The position numbers and the translations under genes were made by a program. Below are positions 1 to 6,597 of a stretch of DNA of 14,545 nt, one piece after another (the first letter of the stretch is position 1; each line of letters begins with the position of its first letter). Below the pieces are notes generated by a model that saw only the letters and a list, made by a program, of their open reading frames with translations, made no database searches and had not been told where the DNA came from. The DNA comes from Vicinamibacteria bacterium (GTDB taxonomy: Bacteria > Acidobacteriota > Vicinamibacteria > Vicinamibacterales > UBA2999): positions 1 to 14,545 of the forward strand of contig JAICQE010000117.1 of NCBI GenBank assembly GCA_025938035.1, read 5' to 3'.

Positions 1-95
1 CAGTGCCGATGCAACGCTCGACATCGAGCGAAAACAACCGTAGCCAGCGCCCCTCACGTCGGCTGCACTTGCACCCGAGTCACGCCCGCAGCCGT

Positions 96-100
96 AAGGA
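96..100 (+). promoter_or_regulatory. Ribosome-binding site of the first TIGR03435 gene
   Basis: AAGGA lies six bases before the GTG at 107, followed by a purine-rich AGAGGA. This fixes a GTG start for a gene with no nearby in-frame ATG and puts a clean signal peptide at the N-terminus. Confidence 0.6.
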
Positions 101-106
101 AGAGGA

Positions 107-904
107 GTGAGACGCCACACCGCGCTCCAACTCGCGATCGGCCTCGCGATCCTGTCCTCGGTCGCGTGGGCGAAAAACCAAGGTTCTCCGACCCCTGCAT
201 CCAGCCCGCACTTCGAGGTCGCGTCAATCAAACGCAACCTGTCCGGGAGCACCGACGACAGGATGACCGTCGCCCCCGGCGGGCGCCTCGTGACCAGCAA
301 TATTCCCATCCTCACTCTGATTCGGAACGTCTATCGCGTGCAGTACGCACAGCTCGCCGGTGGGCCGGAGTGGCTGGCGACCGAACGGTGGGACATCCTT
401 GCCACCGGCGCGAGCGCCGCGAACATGCAGGAAATGCTGGAGCGCATCAAGGCCCTCCTCCACGACCGCTTCAAGCTGGCCGTGCACACCGAGATGCGTG
501 ATGCGCCCCACTACGCGCTGGTGATGGCCCGCGGCGATCGCAAACCTGGCGCGCTCCTCCAGCCGGATCCCACGGACTGCGACGCCTTGCCACCAGGCGA
601 CGCACGCTGCGCGGCGACGCGGGGGGGAGGCCTTTTGCGGATGTCAGGAGCGACGCTCCGCGACGTGGCGTTCAGCCTTTCGCGCATGCTCGATCGCCCG
701 GTCGTTGACCAGACCGGACTGTCCGGCGCGTACAGGTTCGAGCTGAAGTGGGATCCGAACTCCGGGTCCGTCGATCGCGCGGTTGCCGACGGCACCTCGT
801 TGTTTACCTCGCTGCGGGAACAACTCGGGCTGGCGCTCGAGTCGCGCACCGGGCCCGTTCAGTTCCTGGTCATCGACTCGGCACAGCGCCCTGTCGAAGA
901 CTAA
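107..904 (+). CDS. Secreted TIGR03435 (DUF3738) family protein, copy 1
   Basis: The 265-residue protein has a signal peptide (residues 1-22, hydrophobic core then AWA before KN) and is probably exported. Family landmarks are visible in order: FEVASIKRN at 36-44, GGPEWL at 85-90, a DRFKLAVH block at 120-127, RPVVDQTGLSG at 197-207 and a C-terminal LGLALES...LVIDSAQRP. Two cysteines (158 and 168) lie between the two halves; the other two copies in this window have a similar pair, so a disulfide is plausible. The biochemical function of the family is unknown; it is known for large paralogue numbers in soil Acidobacteriota. The GTG start has a good ribosome-binding site. The stop overlaps the stop of the opposite-strand oxidoreductase gene by four bases. 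Family assignment is confident; no function is proposed. Confidence 0.9.
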   Translation: MRRHTALQLAIGLAILSSVAWAKNQGSPTPASSPHFEVASIKRNLSGSTDDRMTVAPGGRLVTSNIPILTLIRNVYRVQYAQLAGGPEWLATERWDILATGASAANMQEMLERIKALLHDRFKLAVHTEMRDAPHYALVMARGDRKPGALLQPDPTDCDALPPGDARCAATRGGGLLRMSGATLRDVAFSLSRMLDRPVVDQTGLSGAYRFELKWDPNSGSVDRAVADGTSLFTSLREQLGLALESRTGPVQFLVIDSAQRPVED

Positions 905-1521
905 TGCGCCCGCGCGAGTGCCGCTGAAAACACCTCGACGGACTGGGCGCCGGAGACGGCGTAGCGACCGTCGATAACGAAAAACGGAACGCCTCTCGCG
1001 CCAAGTTCGTGCGCCTGGCGATGGTCGTCGATGACCTCGCTCTCGCAGCGTCCGCTGCGAAGGAACTCCCGCACATCCGGCAGCCCGGCTTCCGCGCCCA
1101 GGACGGCGAGCGATTCTTCGTCGAAGAGGGATGCGTTCTCGGTGAAGTGCGCGCGGAAGAGACGCTCGATGACGCGGTCCTGAATCCCGTGCTCGAGCCC
1201 GAAATGCACCAGGCGATGTGCGTCCATCGTGTTGCCGGTTCGAGACTCCGACAGGTGGTACTCGAGCCCCTCCGCCGCGGCGAGGCCCTCCAGCCGATCC
1301 TGCGAGGCGATGACCTCGGCTTCAGTCATCCGGTACTTGCGCATCAACATGTCGCGCGCGCGCAGCGACTGCCCTTTCGGCAGCGACGGATCGAGCTGAA
1401 ACGAGCGATGGACGACTTCCACGGAGGTGGCTGCTGAAAATGCCGAGAGCGCCCTCTCGAAGCGGCGCTTGCCGAGATAGCACCACGGACACACGAGGTC
1501 GGACCAGATGTCGATCTTCAT
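901..1521 (-). CDS. DsbA-family thiol oxidoreductase (FrnE-like)
   Basis: This is a thioredoxin-fold protein of the DsbA/FrnE (COG2761) type, about 206 residues. Counting from the GTG at 1524, the redox motif CPWC is at residues 12-15, right after the first beta strand (IDIWSDLV). A helical insertion follows, with the FrnE-type NTMDAHRL at 98-105, and the cis-proline loop GVPFFVIDG is at 178-186. There is no signal peptide, so it should act in the cytoplasm as a dithiol-disulfide oxidoreductase or isomerase; the substrate is unknown. GTG at 1524 and ATG at 1521 are adjacent; I prefer ATG, with AGG just upstream. The gene follows the palindrome block 1541-1665 and runs in the same direction as the E1 gene, but 138 bases and strong hairpins separate them, so co-transcription is doubtful. 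2-Hydroxychromene-2-carboxylate isomerase is a related alternative, but the CPWC motif favours a redox role. Confidence 0.88.
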   Translation of the reverse strand: MKIDIWSDLVCPWCYLGKRRFERALSAFSAATSVEVVHRSFQLDPSLPKGQSLRARDMLMRKYRMTEAEVIASQDRLEGLAAAEGLEYHLSESRTGNTMDAHRLVHFGLEHGIQDRVIERLFRAHFTENASLFDEESLAVLGAEAGLPDVREFLRSGRCESEVIDDHRQAHELGARGVPFFVIDGRYAVSGAQSVEVFSAALARAH

Positions 1522-1540
1522 CACCTAGAGCATCGTTCAG

Positions 1541-1665
1541 TTGCGTGTAGCGCGGATTGTGGGGCGAGCCTCGCCACCCCATCGCGCGGGCGCGATGGGG
1601 ACCCCGGGGTCAGGCTCGCCTCGCGAACCCGAAGGGTTCGCGCCACGCAATCGAAATCCGCGCTA
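1541..1665. repeat. Nested palindrome block (REP/BIME-like) between dsbA-like and E1 genes
   Basis: The outer arms are an 11-base inverted repeat: TAGCGCGGATT at 1548-1558 and its complement at 1655-1665, with TTGCGTG (1541-1547) matched by CACGCAA (1644-1650). Inside are GGCGAGCC at 1563-1570 against GGCTCGCC at 1613-1620; a perfect 11-base stem with a 2-base loop (1577-1587/1590-1600); the 12-base palindrome GACCCCGGGGTC at 1600-1611; and a 9-base stem with a GAA loop (1622-1630/1634-1642). The left arm is preceded by G, giving a GTAG head at 1547-1550. The right arm carries the TAG stop codon of the E1 gene. It may act as a transcript 3'-end stabiliser or attenuator. No transposase is present. 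Confidence 0.75.
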
Positions 1666-4122
1666 ATAGCTGACGAGCAACCGGGCAACGCGTTCAACCT
1701 CTACTTCGGACGGCAGGAAGAATTCCTCGAGCGGAGGGGAGTAGGGCACCGGCGTATCCAGTGCGCCGATGACGCGAACCGGCGCGTCGAGTGATTCGAA
1801 CGCCTCTTCCTGGATGATCGCGGCCAGGCTCTCGCCGATGCCGCCGGTGCGCGAGTCCTCGTGGACGATCAGCACGCGGCTGCAGTGGCGAGCGACCGCG
1901 AGCACGGCCGCTTTGTCGAGCGGCGCGAGCGATCGAAGATCAAGGACGCTGGCCTGGATGCCGTCCGCCGCGAGCCGTTCGGCAACGCGGAGGGCGACAT
2001 GGACGTAGGCGCCGTAGGAAATCATCGCCACATCATCGCCGGCGCGCCGCAACGCCGCCCTGCCGAGCGGCAGCGGTTCCGGTGCGGCGTCAGGGAGCCT
2101 CTGCCTGATCCGTGGATCCCGGTACAGCGCGATGTGCTCGTAGAAGAGCACCGGGTCGGGATCGCGGACTGCCGCCGCCATGAACGCCCTCGCGTCCTCC
2201 GGCGTCGAGGGCACGACGATCTTCAAGCCGGGCGTTCGATAGAACCACGGCTCGGTGTTCTGCGAATGGTACGGCCCGGCGTGACGAAGTCCGCCCCAGG
2301 GCATCCGCACGACCATCGGCACCGACGCGCCCCAGCGGTATCTGATCTTCGCGGCGTTGTTCACGAGCTGATTGAAACCGTTGGCGACGAAGTCGTTGAA
2401 CTGCAGCTCGCCAATCGGCCGCTGGCCGGCCAGGGCCGCGCCGACACAGACGCCGAGGACGCCGCCCTCCGCGAGCGGCGAGTTGATGATGCGGTCGCCG
2501 AACTCGGCGAGCAGCGGGCGCAGCAGCAGGAACGCGTTGCCATACGCGCCGCCGACGTCCTCGCCGTAGACGAACACGCGCGGGTCGGCCCGCAGTGCGT
2601 CGCCAACCCCCAGCGCGACGGCTTCAAGAAACGTCCGGCCGCTGCGATCCACCGGCGAGCCAGGCTCCAGCGCGGGTAGAGGAGGGGCGAGATCGACCTG
2701 CAAGCGCACGGCAGGATCGAGCATCTCGAGTCGCGTCCGCGGCGGTTCGGCTGCCAGCACGCCGAAGCCTGCGTCCTCCGGCGCCGGCCAGGCCGCCGCG
2801 ACAACCGCGCGCGCCTGTTCCCCAACGAGTGCTTCAGCCTCACGGCGGTACTCGTCCAGATCCCGTGAGCGGATGATGCCCGCCGACTCCAGGCGCGCCG
2901 CATACGTCTTGATCGGATCCTTCTGCGACCAGAACTCGTACGAGTCCGCGTCCGCATAGGCCGAATCGCGCTTCAGCGCCGGGTAGTCCCATCCGGCCGG
3001 AACTTCCTTTCCCAGGTAGAGCATGTCGTCGTGATGCGCGTGGCCGCACATCCGCATGGTGACGACTTCGATCAGCATCGGACCGCGTCCCGCACGTGCC
3101 CGGTCAGCCGCCCAGGTAAAGGCCGCTGCAATCGAGTCGGGGTCGGTGCCGTCCACGGTGACGCCGCCAATCCCGTACCCGATCGCCTTGTCCGCGAACG
3201 CGCGAACGGCTGACTGCTCGCGGATCGATGTCGAGAGCGCCGTCTGGTTGTTTTCAATGCAGAACACCGCCGGCAGCCGCCGCGCGGCGCACAGGTTTAT
3301 CGCCTCGTGCCACTCGCCCAGGGACGAGCCGCCATCGCCGATGAACGAGAGCGCCACCCGGCCGCTGTTTTCGCGCTCGAATGCCATCGCCAGGCCGGCA
3401 ATCGTCAGCGTGCTGATGCCGAGCGGCGCCGCCGCAGGCAGGATGCCCCAGCCGAGATCGCCGATGTGCAGATCCTTGCCGTCCATCGGTGGACCAGCCT
3501 TGGCGGCCTGCGCATTCAGGACCATCCGCACGGCGTCCGCGTCGCCGCGCATCGCCAGGGCGACGCCGAGGTCCCGGATCATCGGACCAACGACGTCTCC
3601 ACTCCAGTTTCCCGCCTCGTCGCGCCACGCGGCGCCGCGCCGCAGACGGATCGCCGCCGCGTAGATCGCCTCCTGTCCGAGCGATCGGAATCCTTTGCCC
3701 TGGAAAGGGACGCCCTGGTAGCTGACTTCGCCGCTGGTAAAGAGGTGCTTCAGGCGGTTGTCCACCGCGCGCGTCAACACCATGCCGCGAAGGATCTCGC
3801 GGCGCTCGTCCGGCGTGAGCGACGCGGCGATTGCCTCCCGGGCGAAAAAGCCGGCGCACGCGTCGATCAGTTCCTCCCGCGCGTGCTCCAGACGTTGGCC
3901 GGCGGAGACACGCGGCGAGGTATCCGGAATGTCGCGGACGTCGATCCGCTGGAACTCCTTGCGGAGCGCTGCGAGGAATGATTCAGGCGCGTTCGGACTG
4001 GCGACTGGGGCGGCGCGCAGCGCGCCACGTACCGCCTCGAGTGCGAAGGGGTAGCGATCCAGCACGAACGAGCCGAGGCGCTCCGCGAGCGCGGACGATG
4101 CCGGAGCCGAAGCTCGAGCCAC
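1663..4122 (-). CDS. Fused 2-oxoacid dehydrogenase E1 alpha-beta (thiamine diphosphate)
   Basis: The 819-residue protein joins both E1 subunits of a pyruvate or branched-chain 2-oxoacid dehydrogenase complex, which decarboxylates the substrate and passes the acyl group to E2 lipoyl. The alpha part spans roughly 105-440: the diphosphate/metal motif starts at GDG 262-264 and ends at NN 291-292, and GHAHHDD is at 360-366. The beta part spans roughly 495-815: EDVGGAYG 521-528, SPLAEGGVLG 548-557, PYHSQNTEP 617-625 with candidate catalytic His618, and LDLRSLAPLD 727-736. About 100 residues at the N-terminus precede the usual alpha domain; I recognise no lipoyl or subunit-binding domain there. The start is GTG; an in-frame stop lies shortly upstream and no closer ATG exists. 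No E2 or E3 gene is in the window. The stop codon lies in the arm of the adjacent palindrome block. The substrate (pyruvate, 2-oxoisovalerate or other) cannot be set from sequence. Confidence 0.92.
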   Translation of the reverse strand: MARASAPASSALAERLGSFVLDRYPFALEAVRGALRAAPVASPNAPESFLAALRKEFQRIDVRDIPDTSPRVSAGQRLEHAREELIDACAGFFAREAIAASLTPDERREILRGMVLTRAVDNRLKHLFTSGEVSYQGVPFQGKGFRSLGQEAIYAAAIRLRRGAAWRDEAGNWSGDVVGPMIRDLGVALAMRGDADAVRMVLNAQAAKAGPPMDGKDLHIGDLGWGILPAAAPLGISTLTIAGLAMAFERENSGRVALSFIGDGGSSLGEWHEAINLCAARRLPAVFCIENNQTALSTSIREQSAVRAFADKAIGYGIGGVTVDGTDPDSIAAAFTWAADRARAGRGPMLIEVVTMRMCGHAHHDDMLYLGKEVPAGWDYPALKRDSAYADADSYEFWSQKDPIKTYAARLESAGIIRSRDLDEYRREAEALVGEQARAVVAAAWPAPEDAGFGVLAAEPPRTRLEMLDPAVRLQVDLAPPLPALEPGSPVDRSGRTFLEAVALGVGDALRADPRVFVYGEDVGGAYGNAFLLLRPLLAEFGDRIINSPLAEGGVLGVCVGAALAGQRPIGELQFNDFVANGFNQLVNNAAKIRYRWGASVPMVVRMPWGGLRHAGPYHSQNTEPWFYRTPGLKIVVPSTPEDARAFMAAAVRDPDPVLFYEHIALYRDPRIRQRLPDAAPEPLPLGRAALRRAGDDVAMISYGAYVHVALRVAERLAADGIQASVLDLRSLAPLDKAAVLAVARHCSRVLIVHEDSRTGGIGESLAAIIQEEAFESLDAPVRVIGALDTPVPYSPPLEEFFLPSEVEVERVARLLVSY

Positions 4123-4143
4123 ATCGAAATGGTACCGTTGCTA

Positions 4144-4178
4144 TTGGGAGTTGGGAATTGGGAGTTGGGCGTTGAGTG
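4144..4178. repeat. Degenerate heptanucleotide tandem repeat (TTGGGAG)
   Basis: Four 7-base units run back to back: TTGGGAG, TTGGGAA, TTGGGAG, TTGGGCG, then a weaker TTGAGTG. They fill most of the space between the divergent E1 and methyltransferase genes and run into the start of the methyltransferase reading frame. Confidence 0.75.
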
Positions 4179-5002
4179 GAAGCCACTTCAAAGGCTGGGC
4201 TAAGCCGGGCCCGGTTCCTCCCGGCGCCTCGTCACCGCCGGCGCTGCCTCCCGAGGAAACGCTCGACGCCGTCAGCGGCTATTTCCGCATCTTTCAACTG
4301 CGGCGTGGACACCGGTTTTCCACCGACGACGTGCTCACGGCCTGGTATGGAACGACCTGGGCGCCATCCCCCTCGCGCGTGCTCGATCTCGGTTCGGGCA
4401 TCGGCTCCGTCGCGACGATTGCCGCATGGCGGCTGCCGGGCGCACGTTTCGTGACGGTCGAGGCGCAGGCCGAGAGCGTGAGGCTGGCGCGAAAGTCGGC
4501 CGGCTACAACGGCCTGGCCGATCGCATGGACATCCGCGAGGGTGATTTCCGCGATGGCAACGCGGTTGGCGCCGGCGAGCGTTTCGACCTCGTCCTCGGC
4601 AGCCCGCCGTACTTTCCACCAGGCTCGGGAATCGAAGGCGACCACCCGCAGAAGGTGGCGTGCCGGTTCGAACTGCGCGGCGACATACGGGACTATGCCC
4701 GCGCTGCCGCGGCCCATCTGGATGCCGGCGGAGTGTTCGCGTGCATCTTTCCCGACGAGCAGCGCGCCCGCGTGGAGAAGGCTGCCGCCGATGCTGAACT
4801 CGTGGTCCTCAGGCGGCGGCCGGTGGTGTTTCGCGAAGGACAGCCGCCGCTGGTCGGTTTATTTGCGATGACACGCGCGTCGGATCTGCCGCCAGAGATG
4901 CATCGCACCTGGATAGAGCCGCCGCTTGTCATTCGAACGGCTGAAGGCGCCGTTCATCCGGAATATGCCGCGGTGAAGCTCGCCGTGGGGTTCCCGCCGT
5001 AA
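4151..5002 (+). CDS. TrmN6-like SAM-dependent N6-adenine methyltransferase
   Basis: The protein is up to 283 residues with a class I methyltransferase fold. Motif I is LDLGSGIG (78-85), the acidic strand-2 end is VTVEAQ (101-106), and motif IV is GSPPYF (150-155). The preceding FRIFQLRRGHRFSTDDVLTAWY is typical of TrmN6/YfiC, which methylates A37 of tRNA1(Val). The usual NPPY is SPPY here; the serine variant occurs among adenine methyltransferases, so activity is still likely. The start is uncertain: the farthest in-frame start is a TTG at 4151 inside a heptanucleotide repeat, and residues 1-8 are encoded by it; TTG 4172 also fits, and the conserved core starts near residue 35. It is divergent from E1, with only 28 bases between starts. 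A perfect hairpin (5003-5018) follows directly after the stop. Other small RNA or protein substrates are possible. Confidence 0.82.
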   Translation: MGIGSWALSGSHFKGWAKPGPVPPGASSPPALPPEETLDAVSGYFRIFQLRRGHRFSTDDVLTAWYGTTWAPSPSRVLDLGSGIGSVATIAAWRLPGARFVTVEAQAESVRLARKSAGYNGLADRMDIREGDFRDGNAVGAGERFDLVLGSPPYFPPGSGIEGDHPQKVACRFELRGDIRDYARAAAAHLDAGGVFACIFPDEQRARVEKAAADAELVVLRRRPVVFREGQPPLVGLFAMTRASDLPPEMHRTWIEPPLVIRTAEGAVHPEYAAVKLAVGFPP

Positions 5003-5024
5003 TCCGGCTGAAGCCGGACTCTAC
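5003..5024. repeat. GTAG-headed palindrome (REP-like) between convergent genes
   Basis: TCCGGCT-GA-AGCCGGA at 5003-5018 is a perfect 7-base stem with a 2-base loop. Read on the minus strand, GTAG (5024-5021) and AG precede the palindrome, giving a GTAG-headed layout. It begins on the base after the methyltransferase TAA. The TAG of its head is the stop codon of the opposite gene. No T-run follows on either strand, so classical intrinsic termination is not supported, though it could block 3' exonucleases for both transcripts. Confidence 0.65.
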
Positions 5025-5048
5025 CTCCTATCTCCTACCTCCTCTCTC
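5021..5048. repeat. Degenerate heptanucleotide tandem repeat (GAGGTAG on the minus strand)
   Basis: Four 7-base units in plus orientation: CTACCTC, CTATCTC, CTACCTC, CTCTCTC. On the minus strand they encode the last residues and the stop of the dehydrogenase gene, which shows that the repeat became part of the reading frame. Confidence 0.75.
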
Positions 5049-6112
5049 CCCTGCGTCAACCCGCTCATCACCGCACGCGTCATCTCCTCGGTCGTCGCCT
5101 TTCCGCCAAGGTCCGGCGTCCGCACCCGCTCATCGGCGATGACGGCTTCGATCGCCCGCAGAATCCGGTCGTGCGCGTCACGCTCGCCCAGGTGGTCGAG
5201 CATCATCGCGCCCGCCCAGATCGCCGCGATCGGATTGGCGATCCCCTTGCCGGCGATATCCGGCGCCGAGCCGTGTATCGGCTCGAACATCGACGGCGTC
5301 GTCCGCTCGGGATTGATGTTCCCGCCCGGTGCGACGCCCAGGCTTCCCGAAATAGCCGATCCGATATCGGTGAGGATGTCGCCGAAGAGATTCGATGCCA
5401 CGATCACGTCCAGCGTCTGCGGATGCGTCACCATGCGCGCGCAGAGCGCGTCCACGTGATACTTCCGGTACTCGACGCCTGGAAAGTCCTTCGCGACGTC
5501 GGCCACGACCTCGTCCCACAGCACCATCGCGTGCTGCAGCGCGTTCGATTTCGTGGCGCTGGCGAGCATCCGCCGCGGCCGTAATTCCGCGATCTTGAAC
5601 GCGTAGCGGACGATTCGTTCGATGCCACGGCGCGTGAAGATTCCCGTCTGCTCGGCCAGTTCGTCGGGCGTGCCGGCGTGCAGCCGTCCCCCGATCCCGC
5701 AGTACTCGCCCTCCGAGTTCTCGCGCACGCAAATCATGTCGATGTCGGCGGTGCGGCGGTTCGCCAGCGGCGAGGTGATCCCCGCGAGCAGACGCATCGG
5801 GCGCAGGTTGACGTACTGGCCGAGGCGCTGCCGCAGCGGCAGGATCAGCTCGCGCGCGGAAATGTGGTCGGCGACCCGCGGATCGCCGATGGCGCCGAGA
5901 TAGATGGCATCGAAGTGGAGCAGCTGTGCGATCCCGTCGGGATCCATCATCCGCCCGGTCTGCAGGTAGTAATCACAGCCCCACGGCAGCTCGGTGAACT
6001 CGCAGCGGAAGTGGCCCTGTTCCGCCGCCATGTTCAAAACGCTTATCGCCGCCGGGATCACTTCCTTGCCGATCCCGTCGCCGGCAATCACTGCGATGCG
6101 ATGTGTTTTCAT
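5021..6112 (-). CDS. Tartrate / D-malate dehydrogenase-like beta-decarboxylating dehydrogenase
   Basis: The 363-residue protein belongs to the isocitrate/isopropylmalate dehydrogenase family, which oxidises a 2-hydroxyacid with NAD and then decarboxylates it, using Mg or Mn. Landmarks: VIAGDGIGKEV (8-18), QYVNLRPMRL (99-108), VRENSEGEYCG (129-139), SATKSN (185-190) and the signature NLFGDILTDIGSAISGSLG (241-259). The sequence closely follows E. coli DmlA/YeaU and TtuC tartrate dehydrogenases as I remember them (for example YVNLRP, IDxxxVREN, FTRRG), more than leucine-pathway LeuB. Substrate choice among D-malate, tartrate and isopropylmalate stays open. The last eight residues (REEVGDRR) come from a heptanucleotide repeat, and the stop TAG lies in a GTAG-headed palindrome; the family core ends near residue 352. 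It is the last gene of the minus-strand pantothenate cluster, 37 bases after panD. Confidence 0.85.
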   Translation of the reverse strand: MKTHRIAVIAGDGIGKEVIPAAISVLNMAAEQGHFRCEFTELPWGCDYYLQTGRMMDPDGIAQLLHFDAIYLGAIGDPRVADHISARELILPLRQRLGQYVNLRPMRLLAGITSPLANRRTADIDMICVRENSEGEYCGIGGRLHAGTPDELAEQTGIFTRRGIERIVRYAFKIAELRPRRMLASATKSNALQHAMVLWDEVVADVAKDFPGVEYRKYHVDALCARMVTHPQTLDVIVASNLFGDILTDIGSAISGSLGVAPGGNINPERTTPSMFEPIHGSAPDIAGKGIANPIAAIWAGAMMLDHLGERDAHDRILRAIEAVIADERVRTPDLGGKATTEEMTRAVMSGLTQGREEVGDRR

Positions 6113-6130
6113 CGTGTCACGCTGGGCCCG

Positions 6131-6148
6131 CCTTCGCCTTCGCCTTCG
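6131..6148. repeat. Short CCTTCG hexamer repeat between panD and dehydrogenase gene
   Basis: Three tandem CCTTCG units occupy 6131-6148 within the 37-base space between panD (upstream) and the tartrate/D-malate dehydrogenase gene. On the minus strand it reads CGAAGG, purine-rich but too far from the ATG at 6112 to be its ribosome-binding site. Confidence 0.5.
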
Positions 6149-6149
6149 G

Positions 6150-6542
6150 CTACGGTGTGGCAGGCTCTGGAATGTCCTCGGGCGATCCGTTTGGCACGAG
6201 GTCCCTTACAAACCGGTTTTGTTCGTCGACCGCAATCATACGCGGCTCGACAGGCTCGTCGGTCAGGCAGAACGCCACGATGATCACCTTGTCGCCGGGA
6301 TGAAAGTGACGCGCCGCGGCGCCGTTGATGACGATCTGGCCCGAACCGCGCGGCAGACTGATCGCGTAGGTGTCAATGCGGGTGCCGTTGTTGATGTTCC
6401 AGATCGCGACCCGCTCGCCGGGAATGATGTCCGTGCGGTCGAGGAGATCCTGATCGACGCCGACGCTGCCGACGTAATCGATGTCGGCGCCGGTGACGAT
6501 GGCGCGGTGAATCTTGGACTTGAGGATGGCGCGTAGTTTCAT
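6150..6542 (-). CDS. panD: Aspartate 1-decarboxylase (pyruvoyl enzyme)
   Basis: PanD converts L-aspartate to beta-alanine, the second half of pantothenate. The 130-residue proenzyme has the self-cleavage site Gly25-Ser26 in [10 protein letters not shown]; Ser26 would become the pyruvoyl group. Other conserved residues are in place: Lys10, the WNINNGTR block at 48-55 with Arg55, Tyr59, and NGAAARH around the active site. Length matches the family (about 126 residues in E. coli). It sits 41 bases after panC in the same direction. A strong hairpin at 6550-6571 lies just before its start and contains a GGAGG that may be its ribosome-binding site. Assignment is firm. Confidence 0.97.
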   Translation of the reverse strand: MKLRAILKSKIHRAIVTGADIDYVGSVGVDQDLLDRTDIIPGERVAIWNINNGTRIDTYAISLPRGSGQIVINGAAARHFHPGDKVIIVAFCLTDEPVEPRMIAVDEQNRFVRDLVPNGSPEDIPEPATP

Positions 6543-6545
6543 ATC

Positions 6546-6597
6546 GTAGAGGCCGACCTCCAGGTCGGCCTTTCACTGCGGCTTCAGCCGGATATTG
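6546..6597. repeat. REP-like palindromes between panC and panD, one holding the panD ribosome-binding site
   Basis: GTAG at 6546-6549 heads a perfect 10-base stem with a 2-base loop (6550-6559/6562-6571). Read on the minus strand, the loop and 3' arm carry GGAGG, ending 14 bases before the panD ATG; in the folded state it is partly paired. Next to it, the minus strand at 6597-6584 repeats TCCGGCTGAAGCCG, the word found at 5003-5016. The TGA inside this word is the panC stop codon. On the plus strand the hairpin looks like a terminator, but no plus-strand gene ends here. Confidence 0.65.

Noticed and set aside
15..30. Perfect small hairpin (CGCTCGA-CA-TCGAGCG) as a terminator
   Set aside because: On the plus strand an A-run follows instead of T, and no gene end is visible near it. 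The gene it might serve lies outside the window.
901..1521. The DsbA-like protein as folding partner for the secreted, cysteine-containing TIGR03435 protein next to it
   Set aside because: The oxidoreductase has no signal peptide and should stay in the cytoplasm, while TIGR03435 proteins are exported. The genes are convergent, not co-transcribed.
1541..1665. Insertion sequence or MITE with terminal inverted repeats
   Set aside because: Outer arms are only 11 bases (18 with a gapped extension), no target-site duplication is evident and the interior is itself a series of small palindromes, which fits a REP cluster better.
5021..6112. Leucine-pathway 3-isopropylmalate dehydrogenase (leuB)
   Set aside because: No leuA, leuC or leuD is nearby, and the sequence blocks follow tartrate/D-malate dehydrogenases more closely. 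The substrate is still not proven.
6550..6571. Intrinsic terminator between panC and panD
   Set aside because: The TTT tract follows the stem only on the plus strand, where no gene ends. On the operon strand no T-run follows, so it should not stop transcription by that route.
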